From Corynebacterium hylobatis (GTDB lineage: Bacteria > Actinomycetota > Actinomycetes > Mycobacteriales > Mycobacteriaceae), in contig NZ_RXHJ01000015.1 of the NCBI RefSeq assembly GCF_003955685.1, positions 1 to 64,000 on the forward strand: a stretch of 64,000 nucleotides of DNA, in the 5' to 3' direction. Position numbers and translations under genes: made by a program. Below, piece by piece: positions 18,601-26,565 of this stretch. Numbering within the stretch: the stretch's first letter is position 1; each line of letters starts with the position of its first letter. Below the pieces are notes generated by a model. It did no database searches. It had not been told where the DNA came from and saw only the letters and a list, made by a program, of their open reading frames with translations.

Positions 18601-19048
18601 CCTGGAGGACCGCATTTTCCTCTACGGCCTCAAGGAGGGCGAAGAGAACATCATCAGGTTGGTCACTGAGAAGGACCAGCCGCCGATGGTCGTGCGTCTC
18701 GACGCCGTCGGTGAACCCGACGCCAAGGGCATGCGCCAGGTCGTGGCGAACGTCAACGGCCAGATCCGCCCGATGAAGGTCCGCGACCGTTCCGTCGAGT
18801 CCGTCACCGCCTCCGCGGAGAAGGCCGACGCCAACAACAAGGGCCATGTCGCGGCCCCGTTCGCCGGTGTGGTCATGGTCACCGCCAAGCCGGGTGACGA
18901 GGTCAAGGCCGGCGACCCGGTCGCCGTCATCGAGGCCATGAAGATGGAGGCCACCATCACGGCCACCATGGATGGCACCATCGAACGCGTGGCACTGGCA
19001 CAGGCCACCAAGGTGGAGGGCGGCGACCTCATCGTCGTCATCTCCTGA
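15635..19048 (+). CDS. pyc: Pyruvate carboxylase
   Basis: Biotin enzyme that carboxylates pyruvate to oxaloacetate, the main anaplerotic step in corynebacteria. At 1137 residues it has normal length. The order is an N-terminal biotin carboxylase domain ([40 protein letters not shown]), a central carboxyltransferase domain (DTTFRDAHQSLLATRI, VEAWGGATYD, VHTHDTAGGQ) and a C-terminal biotinyl domain with IEAMKME as the biotin-lysine site. I take GTG 15635 as start because GGAAAGGA precedes it and the protein then opens like other corynebacterial Pyc proteins. Oxaloacetate is also the co-substrate of neighbouring PrpC. Confidence 0.98.
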   Translation: MATTTLPAFKKVLVANRGEIAVRAFRAAFETGAATVAVYPKEDRNSHHRSFASEAVRIGTEGSPVKAYLDIDEIIRAAKKTHADAVYPGYGFLSENAQLARECAENGLTFIGPPPEVLDLTGDKSAAVEAARKAGLPVLQDSEPSTDIDELVEMAKDFTFPIFVKAVAGGGGRGMRFIEKPEDVAKLSAEASREAAAAFGDGHVYLERAVLNPQHIEVQILADHTGEVIHLYERDCSLQRRHQKVVEIAPAQHLDPDLRDQICADAVRFCESIGYQCAGTVEFLVDENGNHVFIEMNPRIQVEHTITEEVTSVDLVKAQMHLAAGATLAELGLTQDSIKLHGAALQCRITTEDPSNNFRPDTGTITAYRSPGGAGVRLDGAASLGGEISPNFDSMLVKMSCRGADFATAVARAQRALAEFTVSGVATNIGFLRALLREEDFQTKRISTNFINDHIHLLSAPPADDEAGRILDYLADVTVNRPHGKRPTEIRPVTKLPPQNDSPMPRGSRDLLRDLGPKKFAEQLREQDALAVTDTTFRDAHQSLLATRIRSSALVAAAKHVGRLTPNLLSVEAWGGATYDVAMRFLHEDPWERLDALRSAMPNVNIQMLLRGRNTVGYTPYPDSVARAFVAEAADSGIDIFRIFDALNDVSQMRPAIDAVLETGTTVAEVAMAYSGNLLDPGEKIYTLDYYLGLAEEIVESGAHILAIKDMAGLLRPQAASRLVKALRREFDLPVHVHTHDTAGGQLATYLAAAQAGADAVDGASAPLAGTTSQPSLSAIVAAFADTHRDTGLSLDAVSDMEPYWEAVRQLYAPFEAGVPGPTGRVYKHEIPGGQLSNLRTQAKALGLEDRFELIEDYYAAVNEMLGRPTKVTPSSKVVGDLALHLVGAGVDPKDFAEDPQKYDIPDSVIGFLRGDLGTPPGGWPLLREKALAGRANGQATLAEVPAEDEKNLTSPDRQTRRSTLDKLLFPKQAAEFTEHRRRYGNTATLEDRIFLYGLKEGEENIIRLVTEKDQPPMVVRLDAVGEPDAKGMRQVVANVNGQIRPMKVRDRSVESVTASAEKADANNKGHVAAPFAGVVMVTAKPGDEVKAGDPVAVIEAMKMEATITATMDGTIERVALAQATKVEGGDLIVVIS

Positions 19049-19057
19049 CCGCTGAAT

Positions 19058-19103
19058 GACAGAGAACCGGGGTGCCCCAGCTGGGGCACCCCGGTTCTCT
19101 GTC
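19058..19103. terminator. Perfect 46-bp palindrome, bidirectional terminator
   Basis: Each 23-base arm pairs without mismatch, 19058-19080 with 19081-19103, starting GACAGAGAACCGG. It stands 10 bases past the pyc stop and faces a minus-strand gene, so it probably ends transcription in both directions. TCTT follows on the plus side. There is no unpaired loop base in the perfect form. Confidence 0.8.
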
Positions 19104-19109
19104 TTGAGG

Positions 19110-19214
19110 TAGGTCTCGTCCGTTAGATCTGGAGATGTATCCGCCAGGTGACAGGCCAACCCGGGGAGTGCACCACCCACGAGATACCTGCCGGGAGCTA
19201 ACGGATGAGACCTA
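19110..19214. mobile_element. MITE-like foldback element with TA-flanked terminal repeats
   Basis: TAGGTCTCGTCCGTTAG at 19110-19126 is mirrored by CTAACGGATGAGACCTA at 19198-19214 with one mismatch. The outer TA dinucleotides could be a target duplication, leaving a 101-bp core. Inner arms CCGCCAGGT at 19141-19149 and ACCTGCCGG at 19186-19194 pair at 8 of 9 positions. There is no coding potential. It could be a miniature transposon relic or a structured RNA; it is separate from the preceding terminator. Confidence 0.5.
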
Positions 19215-19230
19215 TACAACGGAGGGGAGC

Positions 19231-19728
19231 TCAGAACCGGTGGATCATCGCCTCACAGCCCAGGTCCTCGCGGATCCCGGCGCTGACGAAGCCCTTCTTC
19301 ACGTACAGGGCACGGGCACGTGCATTACCGAAGTCCACCGCCAGAGAGACTCCCGCGTGGCCACGGGCGCGGGCGAGGTTGAGGGCGGCGTCGATAAGCG
19401 AGGAGCCGATGCCGTGGCGCGTGTAGCGGTTCTCCACGGCGATGACCAGCTCGGGGACATCCGCGGCGACGTATCCGAAGCGCGGACGGTCAGGGCCGTG
19501 CCGCAGCCATACACCCCCGGCGGGGATGCCCTCGGGGCTCAGTGCGATGGCCCCACCCTGTTCCGGGGTCCAACTGCCGACATAGCGGTGAAGATCCTCG
19601 AGATATCCGTCACCGACGGGCTGGGACTCATCCCCGAAAACATCGGTCAGGAAGAAGAGGCGGGAAAGATAGGTGCGATCCGATTCGGTGGCGCGACGAA
19701 GGGAAAAACCAGTGAGAACGGAACCCAT
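19231..19728 (-). CDS. GNAT-family N-acetyltransferase
   Basis: A 165-residue acetyl-CoA-dependent acetyltransferase of unknown substrate. The acetyl-CoA binding region is NRYTRHGIGSSLIDAALNLA (the R/QxxGxG/A motif in RHGIGS), followed by the usual helix and AVDFGNARARALYVKKGFV. It faces pyc convergently across the terminator and foldback element. A -10 box 6 bases upstream of the ATG suggests a leaderless transcript. Confidence 0.88.
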   Translation of the reverse strand: MGSVLTGFSLRRATESDRTYLSRLFFLTDVFGDESQPVGDGYLEDLHRYVGSWTPEQGGAIALSPEGIPAGGVWLRHGPDRPRFGYVAADVPELVIAVENRYTRHGIGSSLIDAALNLARARGHAGVSLAVDFGNARARALYVKKGFVSAGIREDLGCEAMIHRF

Positions 19729-19734
19729 ACATAC

Positions 19735-19740
19735 AGGATA
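19735..19740 (-). promoter_or_regulatory. -10 box for the GNAT gene
   Basis: On the minus strand TATCCT ends 6 bases before the ATG at 19728. Confidence 0.4.
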
Positions 19741-19881
19741 ATCGCATCAGTACTGAGGAGACGAAAAGAGGGATGACCGCGGCCACAGGTACTTCTTCGT
19801 TAGTCTGGCGTCAAAGGTCGCCAGCGGGAAGAACCCGCCCGTGGCAATGTCAGATTTCAAACATTAGATAAGGAGTGGGCC

Positions 19882-21309
19882 ATGCGTTCTCAACCTCACG
19901 CAGTGGTGGTCGGTGGTGGAACAAACGGCCTGACGGCTGCCGCACGGCTCGCGGTCGAGGGCTGGCAGGTGACCGTCTACGAGCAGGCCGACCATTTCGG
20001 GGGATCTGCGACCTCCTTCACCGACACCTTCTGGCCGGGTACGGTGGTCGATTTTGGTGCCGCAGCCCACCCGTTCGGAATAGCCAGTCCAGCCTTCCGG
20101 AACCTCGGGCTGGAGGAACACGGTCTGGAATGGCTGCATGCCGACTACTGCATGGCACACCCGCTGCCGCAGGGGGAGGCCGCTTTCCTGCACCGCTCCC
20201 TCGAGGACACCGCCCGGGATCTGGGCGAGGACGCGAAGATGTGGCGGCGTCTGCACCGCAATGCGGTGGACCACATCGACGAGCATCTGGAGAACCTGCT
20301 TTCGCCCATGCTCCGGTGGCCGGCGCATCCGGTGCGGATGGCCCAGTTCGGTGTGCCTGCTCTACTACCCGCCTCCCGGCTGGCCAGAATGCTGTTCTCG
20401 ACCGAGCAGGCGAGAGCCCTGTTCTGCGGGAGTGCCGTCCACTCGATGACCTCCCCGGCGCAGCCCTTCACCTCAGCCTTCGGGATCCTCTTCGGCTCCC
20501 TGGGGATGTCGGGGGGATGGCCCGTGGCCAAAGGAGGCAGCGGGGCGATCGTGGCTGCTCTGCTGAAAATTCTCACGGCGCACGGCGCGACCCTGGTCAC
20601 TGACCACCGGGTGTCCAGTTTCCGGGAGCTTCCCGAGGCGGACTCCTACATACTGAACCTGACTCCCCGGGGGATTCTGGGGATAAAGGATGTGCCGCTC
20701 GACCGGTCGGTGCGGAGAAGTCTGGAGCGGTGGCGGTACGGATCCGCTGCCCACAAGGTCGACTGGCTCCTGTCGGGGCCGGTGCCCTGGGCAGATGAGT
20801 CGGTCTCCCGTGCCAGCACCGTCCATGTCTGTGGCGGGGTCGAGGAGCTGGAGTTCGCGGAACGTGAGGTGGCGAAGGGCAGATTCCCGGACAGGCCGTT
20901 CGTCATGGTGTGCCAGCAGGGTGCGGCGGATCCGGGCCGTGGACCGGTCCTGTGGACCTATGCGCATGTGCCCCACGGCTTTGTCGAGGAACGGCCCGGC
21001 CAGGTCCGGGAGGCCATCCTCAGCCAGATCGAGCGTTTCGCCCCGGGCTTCCGGGATCTGGTGGTGGACCACCGGGAATACAGCCCGGCGGACCTGGAGG
21101 CCGCGAACCCCAGCATCATCGGCGGGGACATCGCCGGCGGCTCCATGACAGGGCTCCAGGCGCTGTTCCGCCCCCGCGTGTCGTTGAAGCCGTACCGCCT
21201 GGGTCCGGGGGTGTTCACCGCGAGTGGGGCGACTCCCCCCGGGGCAGGTGTCCACGGAATGCCCGGATGGTGGGCCGCCCAGGGTGCCCTCGACGAGCTC
21301 CGCGGATGA
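19882..21309 (+). CDS. NAD(P)/FAD-dependent oxidoreductase, phytoene desaturase/PYROXD2-like
   Basis: A 475-residue flavoprotein. The N-terminal Rossmann motif VVGGGTNGLTAAARL (9-23) is followed by Glu34 of the YEQADHFGGSA region, as in the phytoene desaturase/amine oxidase superfamily. The C-terminus has the FAD-closing segment PGAGVHGMPGWWAAQ. No carotenoid gene is nearby, so the substrate is unknown and a carotenoid role should not be assumed. The start is ATG 19882 behind AAGGAG. It stands alone, convergent with accBC. Confidence 0.85.
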   Translation: MRSQPHAVVVGGGTNGLTAAARLAVEGWQVTVYEQADHFGGSATSFTDTFWPGTVVDFGAAAHPFGIASPAFRNLGLEEHGLEWLHADYCMAHPLPQGEAAFLHRSLEDTARDLGEDAKMWRRLHRNAVDHIDEHLENLLSPMLRWPAHPVRMAQFGVPALLPASRLARMLFSTEQARALFCGSAVHSMTSPAQPFTSAFGILFGSLGMSGGWPVAKGGSGAIVAALLKILTAHGATLVTDHRVSSFRELPEADSYILNLTPRGILGIKDVPLDRSVRRSLERWRYGSAAHKVDWLLSGPVPWADESVSRASTVHVCGGVEELEFAEREVAKGRFPDRPFVMVCQQGAADPGRGPVLWTYAHVPHGFVEERPGQVREAILSQIERFAPGFRDLVVDHREYSPADLEAANPSIIGGDIAGGSMTGLQALFRPRVSLKPYRLGPGVFTASGATPPGAGVHGMPGWWAAQGALDELRG

Positions 21310-21315
21310 CAGCAG

Positions 21316-21350
21316 CAGGCCCGTGCAGGTGATGCACCTGCACGGGCCTG
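21316..21350. terminator. Bidirectional hairpin terminator
   Basis: Perfect 15-bp arms, CAGGCCCGTGCAGGT at 21316-21330 and ACCTGCACGGGCCTG at 21336-21350, surround a 5-base loop. It lies between the convergent stops of the FAD oxidoreductase and accBC. No strong T-run follows on either strand. Confidence 0.75.
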
Positions 21351-21366
21351 GAGGGGGAGTGGTGTC

Positions 21367-23139
21367 CTACTTGATCTCGAGGAGGACCTGTCCCTTGGTC
21401 ACGCCAGCGCCTTCCTCGACGGAGAGGCCGGTGACGGTACCGGATTTGTGGGCCTTGACGGGGTTCTCCATCTTCATGGCCTCGAGCACCAGGATAACCT
21501 CACCCTCGGTGACCTCCTGGCCCTCGGTGATGTTGACCTTGATCACGGTGCCCTGCATGGGGGCGGCGACCGAGTCACCGGAGGCACCTGCGGCGCCACC
21601 AGCGGAGCGACGCTTCTTGGCCTTCTTCTTCGGGGCGGCGCCGCCACCGAGTGCCAGGTCGCCCGGCAGGGCGATCTCGACGCGACGGCCGTCGACCTCG
21701 ACGACAACCTTGTGCGCCGGGACGGCCTCGTCCTCAGGCAGGTCAGCCGGATCGACGAAGGGCTCAATCGGGTTGTCCCAGACCTCCTCGATCCACTTGG
21801 TGTAGATCTCGAAGCCGTTCTCGTCGCCGACGAATGCCGGGTTGGAGACGATGTGGCGGTGGAAGGGCAGGACCGTGGGCATGCCCTCGACGACGAACTC
21901 GCCGAGTGCGCGGCGGGCGCGCTGCAGGGCCTGCTCGCGGCTCTCGCCGGTGACGATGAGCTTGGCCAGCATGGAGTCGAACTGGCCGCCGATGACGGAG
22001 CCCTCGCGGACACCGGAGTCCACGCGGACACCCGGGCCGTCCGGCTGGTGGTAGGCGGTGACGGTGCCCGGAGCCGGCATGAAGTTCAGTCCGGCGTCCT
22101 CACCGTTGATGCGGAACTCGAAGGAGTGGCCGCGCGGGGTGGGATCCTCGGTGAAACGCAGCTTCTCGCCCTCCGCGATGCGGAACTGCTCGCGGACGAG
22201 GTCGATGCCGGTGGTCTCCTCGGTGATGGGGTGCTCCACCTGCAGACGGGTGTTGACCTCGAGGAAGGAGATCAGGCCGTCGGCGCCGACGAGGTACTCG
22301 ACGGTGCCGGCACCGTAGTAGCCGGCCTCACGGCAGATGCGCTTGGCGGACTCGTGGATCTCGGTGCGCTGGGCATCGGTGAGGAACGGGGCCGGGGCCT
22401 CCTCGACGAGCTTCTGGAAACGGCGCTGCAGGGAGCAGTCACGGGTGCCGGCGACGATGACGTTGCCGTGCTGGTCGGCCAGCACCTGGGCCTCCACGTG
22501 GCGGGCCTTGTCCAGGTAGCGCTCGACGAAGCACTCGCCGCGGCCGAAGGCGGAGACGGCCTCACGGGTGGCGGACTCGTAGAGCTCCGCAACCTCCTCC
22601 ATCTTGTAGGCGACCTTCATGCCACGGCCACCGCCACCGAAGGCGGCCTTGATGGCGATGGGCAGGCCGTACTCCTCAGCGAAGGCGACGACCTCGTCGG
22701 CGCCGGCGACCGGCTCCCTGGTGCCCGGGACCATCGGGGCGTTGGCACGCTGCGCGATGTGGCGGGCGGTGACCTTGTCACCGAGGTCGGCGATCGCGGA
22801 CGGCGGGGGGCCGATCCAGATCAGACCGGCGTCGATGACGGCCTGGGCGAAGTCGGCGTTCTCGGCGAGAAAGCCGTAACCCGGGTGGACCGCGTCTGCA
22901 CCGGACTTGGCGGCTGCATCGATGATCTTCTCAATCACGAGGTAGGACTCGGCGGAGGACTGGCCGCCCAGTGCGAACGCCTCATCTGCCATACCGACGA
23001 ACGGGGCGTCTGCGTCCGGCTCCGCGTATACGGCGACGCTGGCGATGCCCGCATCCTCGGCGGCGCGGATCACGCGTACCGCGATTTCACCGCGGTTGGC
23101 CACGAGGACCTTCGTGATCTTCTTGGTCTCAACTGCCAC
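21367..23139 (-). CDS. accBC: Acyl-CoA carboxylase alpha subunit (biotin carboxylase and biotin carrier)
   Basis: A 590-residue alpha subunit shared by acetyl-/propionyl-CoA and long-chain acyl-CoA carboxylases. An ATP-grasp biotin carboxylase fills about residues 8-455 ([41 protein letters not shown]) and a biotinyl domain follows at the C-terminus with LEAMKMENP. It works with the AccD1, AccD2 and AccE subunits encoded about 9 kb away, and is biotinylated by BirA. Start is GTG 23139 behind GAAAGGGA. It follows sseA after 237 bases holding a likely terminator and its own promoter. Confidence 0.97.
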   Translation of the reverse strand: MAVETKKITKVLVANRGEIAVRVIRAAEDAGIASVAVYAEPDADAPFVGMADEAFALGGQSSAESYLVIEKIIDAAAKSGADAVHPGYGFLAENADFAQAVIDAGLIWIGPPPSAIADLGDKVTARHIAQRANAPMVPGTREPVAGADEVVAFAEEYGLPIAIKAAFGGGGRGMKVAYKMEEVAELYESATREAVSAFGRGECFVERYLDKARHVEAQVLADQHGNVIVAGTRDCSLQRRFQKLVEEAPAPFLTDAQRTEIHESAKRICREAGYYGAGTVEYLVGADGLISFLEVNTRLQVEHPITEETTGIDLVREQFRIAEGEKLRFTEDPTPRGHSFEFRINGEDAGLNFMPAPGTVTAYHQPDGPGVRVDSGVREGSVIGGQFDSMLAKLIVTGESREQALQRARRALGEFVVEGMPTVLPFHRHIVSNPAFVGDENGFEIYTKWIEEVWDNPIEPFVDPADLPEDEAVPAHKVVVEVDGRRVEIALPGDLALGGGAAPKKKAKKRRSAGGAAGASGDSVAAPMQGTVIKVNITEGQEVTEGEVILVLEAMKMENPVKAHKSGTVTGLSVEEGAGVTKGQVLLEIK

Positions 23140-23314
23140 TTGGGGATCCCTTTCATGTGCTGCATTGGTAGGTCGCGTCGGCCCGCCCGCGTGTGGCGGC
23201 CGCGCGACGCATGCAGACTATTCTTGCATACAAAAACGTGAGCATTCCGTCAGGTCTTGAGATTTTGCCCGAAAAGGGTGGGAATCGCCAGTAGGACCCG
23301 CGGAAAAGAAATTC

Positions 23315-23356
23315 GGACCGCCCGGCGCGCCTCCTGTTCGGGCGGTGGAGCGGTCC
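23315..23356 (-). terminator. Candidate terminator of sseA
   Basis: GGACCGC at 23315-23321 pairs with GCGGTCC at 23350-23356, and an overlapping alternative stem CCGCCCG/CGGGCGG can form inside. On the minus strand the structure is followed by AATTTCTTTT, as expected for an intrinsic terminator of sseA. Confidence 0.55.
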
Positions 23357-23376
23357 GTTCGGACATGAGTGTGAGG

Positions 23377-24258
23377 TTATGCGCTGGGGGCCTCACCGTG
23401 GGTGATGGGCATGCGGATCATGTTGCCCCACTCAACCCATGCGCCGTCGTAGCTGCGTACCTTCTCGAAGCCGAGCAGGTAGTTGAGCACGAACCAGGTG
23501 TGGGCGGTGCGGTCGCCGGCGTGGCAGTAGATGGTTGTCTCCGCCTTCGGGTCCAGAGCGCCGTAGATATCCTGGAGTTCCGCGCGGGAGCGGAAGCGGG
23601 CATTCGGGTGGACATTGTCCTGCCATGGCAGGTTCACGGCACCCGGGATGTGGCCCTGCCGCAGGGTGGGGGCGAAGGCGGGGTCGTAGTCGCCGCCGAC
23701 CTGGCCGAGGTACTCCTCCGTGGAACGCACGTCCACCAGTGCGGTCCGGCCGAGGTTGGCGCGCACTTCCCCGACGAAGATGCGGTAGGTGGCGTCGTCG
23801 CGCTCGACGACGGGGTAGTCGGTTGCGGGGTAGTTCGGGACCGCGAAAGAGGTGTCGCGCTCCTCGGCCATCCAGGCGTCCCGGCCGCCGTCGAGAAGCC
23901 GGACATCCTCGTGGCCGAACATGGTGAAGACCCACAGCGTCAGTGCCGCCCACCAGTTGGACTGGTCACCGTAGATGACCACCGTGTCGTCCCGGGCGAT
24001 GCCCTTGGAGCTCATGAGGCGGGCGAAGGCCTCGCCGTCGATGACGTCCCGGGTGACAGGATCGCTGAGGTCCTTGTGCCAGTCGATCCGCAGGGCGCCG
24101 GGGAGGTGTCCGATGTCGTAGAGGAGGGAGTCCTCGTCGGATTCGATGACGCGCAGACCGGGCGTGCCCAGTCGGGCGGAGAGCCAGGACGCGGAAACCA
24201 GGCGTTCCGGGTGGGCGTAATCCTGGAACGGGGTATGGGGATCGAAGGGTACGGCCAC
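23377..24258 (-). CDS. sseA: Thiosulfate sulfurtransferase (rhodanese)
   Basis: A 293-residue tandem rhodanese. The N-terminal inactive domain spans about 15-150 and the C-terminal catalytic domain 165-280 carries the active-site loop CHAGDRTAHTWF with Cys245. Many actinobacterial relatives have CRIGERSSHTWF there, so the loop is somewhat divergent but the Cys and Arg are kept. It transfers sulfane sulfur from thiosulfate to cyanide or other thiophiles. It is encoded just ahead of accBC and diverges from the ATP-grasp-like gene. Confidence 0.93.
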   Translation of the reverse strand: MAVPFDPHTPFQDYAHPERLVSASWLSARLGTPGLRVIESDEDSLLYDIGHLPGALRIDWHKDLSDPVTRDVIDGEAFARLMSSKGIARDDTVVIYGDQSNWWAALTLWVFTMFGHEDVRLLDGGRDAWMAEERDTSFAVPNYPATDYPVVERDDATYRIFVGEVRANLGRTALVDVRSTEEYLGQVGGDYDPAFAPTLRQGHIPGAVNLPWQDNVHPNARFRSRAELQDIYGALDPKAETTIYCHAGDRTAHTWFVLNYLLGFEKVRSYDGAWVEWGNMIRMPITHGEAPSA

Positions 24259-24394
24259 GAGGTCCCGCCTTTCTGGGCGAAAAGTGTGATGAGATCAGTA
24301 TCCAACACTAGTTGAGGGCATCCGAAATGGTCACGGCGCACCCCTCATTGTGTCCTTAATTACTCCTGCGATTCTGACTGCGCCATACGGGGTA

Positions 24395-24440
24395 CGTGGG
24401 GATAAAATCCCACGTTGCCGGGGGATCGGAACCCCTCCGG
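24395..24440 (+). promoter_or_regulatory. Two adjacent hairpins in the leader of the ATP-grasp-like gene
   Basis: CGTGGGGAT/ATCCCACG (24395-24414, one bulged G) is followed by CCGGGGG/CCCCTCCGG (24418-24440). They end about 20 bases before the ribosome site of the next gene. A short cis-acting leader is possible; no riboswitch class is recognised. Confidence 0.35.
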
Positions 24441-24472
24441 ATCACCACAGAATTTCCCGGAAGGGGTGCAGA

Positions 24473-25546
24473 TTGCACAAGGCCATCGTCGTCTTTGAGG
24501 TTGAGGGCGGATCAGACAAGTCCATCGACGGACACCGCAGGGACACCATGCCGATCGTCAACGCCATCAAGGCCTCCGGCTGGCATGCCGAGGTCCTCTT
24601 CTTCCGTCCGGAATGGGCAGACGAGCTGTTCCGATATGCCGCCGCGAACTTCGACGGCTACCTCTCGCGGGTCAATCCCGGCAACATCCCCGGCGGTGAG
24701 GACGGCTACCTCGATCTGCTCACCCGGCTCTCCGACGCCGGTCTCGTGGGCATGTCCACTCCGGCGGAGATGATGGCCTACGGGGCGAAGGATGCCCTGG
24801 TCAAGCTCAACACCACGGACCTGGTGCCCGCCGACACCGCCGCCTACTATGACGTGGCGGCCTTCCACCGGGCCTTCCCCACCTCCCTGTCCTACGGGGA
24901 GCGGGTGCTCAAGCAGAACCGGGGTTCCACCGGCTCCGGTATCTGGCGCGTCCAGCTGCTGGACAAGGAACTGGCCGCCACCGTCGAGCCAGGCACCGCC
25001 CTACCTCTGGACACGATGCTCAAGTGCACCGAGGCAGTGGACAATCACACCGAGATCCGGCCGCTGGGTGAGTTCATGGACTTCTGCGACCAGTACATCC
25101 TCGGCGCCAACGGCATGCTCGTGGACATGCGTTTCCTGCCGCGCATCGTCGAGGGTGAGGTCCGGATCCTGCTCGTCGGCCCGCACCCGGTCTTCGTGGT
25201 GCACAAGAAGCCCGCCGAGGGCGGGGACAACTTCTCCGCCACCCTGTTCTCCGGCGCCAGTTACACCTACGACCGCCCTGAGGCGTGGCAGGAGCTGGTG
25301 GACACCTTCGCCGGGGCCCGCCCCGTCATCGCGGAGAAGCTCGGCGGCGACAACATCCCGCTGATCTGGACCGCGGACTTCATGCTCGACACCGCCACGG
25401 ACGGCTCGGACACCTACGTCCTGGGTGAGATCAACTGCTCGTGCGTCGGTTTCACCTCGGAGCTGCACATGGGCATCCAGGAGCTGGTCGCCCGTGAGGC
25501 GATCGGTCGTGTGGAAGCGGGCCTGCCGGCCGGGATCCCGGCCTGA
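24473..25546 (+). CDS. Cj0069-type ATP-grasp-like protein
   Basis: A 357-residue protein opening HKAIVVFEVEGGSDKSIDGHR, resembling the uncharacterised Cj0069 family with ATP-grasp-like architecture. Suggestive elements are VLKQNRGSTGSGIWRV (nucleotide-binding loop style), the long acidic middle and YVLGEINCSCVGF near the end, where metal-binding Glu/Asn are expected. Substrate unknown. The start is TTG 24473, with AAGGGG 8 bases upstream; the longer in-frame extension runs through the two hairpins and is unlikely. It lies 29 bases ahead of the oxidoreductase gene. Confidence 0.7.
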   Translation: MHKAIVVFEVEGGSDKSIDGHRRDTMPIVNAIKASGWHAEVLFFRPEWADELFRYAAANFDGYLSRVNPGNIPGGEDGYLDLLTRLSDAGLVGMSTPAEMMAYGAKDALVKLNTTDLVPADTAAYYDVAAFHRAFPTSLSYGERVLKQNRGSTGSGIWRVQLLDKELAATVEPGTALPLDTMLKCTEAVDNHTEIRPLGEFMDFCDQYILGANGMLVDMRFLPRIVEGEVRILLVGPHPVFVVHKKPAEGGDNFSATLFSGASYTYDRPEAWQELVDTFAGARPVIAEKLGGDNIPLIWTADFMLDTATDGSDTYVLGEINCSCVGFTSELHMGIQELVAREAIGRVEAGLPAGIPA

Positions 25547-25562
25547 GGCGGTCCAACCCACC

Positions 25563-25568
25563 TACACT
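25563..25568 (+). promoter_or_regulatory. -10 box for the AcuI/YhdH-type reductase
   Basis: TACACT ends 7 bases before the ATG at 25576, indicating a leaderless transcript independent of the gene just upstream. Confidence 0.45.
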
Positions 25569-25575
25569 CGGCCCC

Positions 25576-26565
25576 ATGACACGAGCACTGATTGTGGACA
25601 GGAACGACGCCGGCGACATCATCACGGAGGTCAGGGAGGTGGGGGAGGAGTTCCTCGGTGAGGGCGACCTGCTCATCGACGTGGCCTACTCCAGCCTCAA
25701 CTACAAGGACGGCATGGCGCTCGAGGGCAACCCGGGTGTGGTGCGCAACCTGCCCGTTATTCCGGGCATCGATGTGGTGGGCACCGTCGTGGAATCGGAT
25801 TCGGGGCGTTTCGCACCGGGTGATGTGGTGGTGCTCAACGGCGCCGGGCTGGGGGAGCGCCGCCACGGCGGCTACACGGAGAGGCTGCGTATCGAATCCG
25901 CCTCCACCATCCAGGTCCCCGCCCTCTTCACCGCCGAGCAGGCCGCGGCGATCGGTACGGCCGGTTTCACCGCGGCGCTGTCCGTCGATGCTCTCCTGCA
26001 ACAGGGACTGCAGCCGGAGGACGGGGAGATCCTGGTGACCGGTGCAACCGGCGGTGTGGGCTCGGTGGCCATCCATCTGCTCACGCAGCTGGGTTTCCGG
26101 CCGGTGGCCCTGACCGGGCGCGTTGCGGAACACGGGGATTATCTGCGCGGTCTCGGGGCCGTGGAGATCCTCGACCGGGCAGAGCTCGCAGAGCCGGGCC
26201 GCCCGCTGCAGCAGACCCGCTGGGCAGGTGTCGTCGATGCGGTGGGCTCCCACACCCTGGTCAACGCCCTGGCCCAGCTGCAGTGGGGTGGCGTGGCCAC
26301 CGCCTGCGGCCTGGCACACGGCCCGGACCTGCCGGGCACGGTGCTGCCCTTCATCCTGCGCGGGGTGCACCTGATCGGCATCAACTCCGTTGACGCACCG
26401 CTCGCCCTGCGGGAGCGGGCCTGGGCCCTGCTCGCCGAACAGCTCGACACCTCCGTGCTGGAGGGTTTCACCGAGGTGCTCACCCTGGAGGAGATCGCTG
26501 CAGCCGGAACCGCCCTGCTTTCGGGGCGGCGTCACGGCCGGGCCGTGGTCAGACCTCAGGCCTGA
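25576..26565 (+). CDS. Zinc-free MDR quinone oxidoreductase, AcuI/YhdH type
   Basis: A 329-residue medium-chain reductase. The N-terminal GroES-like part has SSLNYKDGMALEGNPGVVR, characteristic of the YhdH/AcuI acryloyl-CoA reductase subgroup. The nucleotide-binding GATGGVGSVAIHLL lies near residue 155. AcuI reduces acryloyl-CoA to propionyl-CoA with NADPH, which would suit the propionate genes in this window, but substrate assignment within the subgroup is uncertain. The 3' end overlaps the convergent DUF3151 gene by 10 bases. Confidence 0.87.
   Translation: MTRALIVDRNDAGDIITEVREVGEEFLGEGDLLIDVAYSSLNYKDGMALEGNPGVVRNLPVIPGIDVVGTVVESDSGRFAPGDVVVLNGAGLGERRHGGYTERLRIESASTIQVPALFTAEQAAAIGTAGFTAALSVDALLQQGLQPEDGEILVTGATGGVGSVAIHLLTQLGFRPVALTGRVAEHGDYLRGLGAVEILDRAELAEPGRPLQQTRWAGVVDAVGSHTLVNALAQLQWGGVATACGLAHGPDLPGTVLPFILRGVHLIGINSVDAPLALRERAWALLAEQLDTSVLEGFTEVLTLEEIAAAGTALLSGRRHGRAVVRPQA

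Noticed and set aside
19882-21309. Carotenoid desaturase CrtI
   Set aside because: Superfamily resemblance only; no crt genes nearby and motif details are generic.
21448-23241. Long plus-strand frame opposite accBC, and similar ones opposite prpD, sahH and accD1
   Set aside because: Same explanation: shadows of strongly coding minus- or plus-strand genes, with no domain-like pattern.
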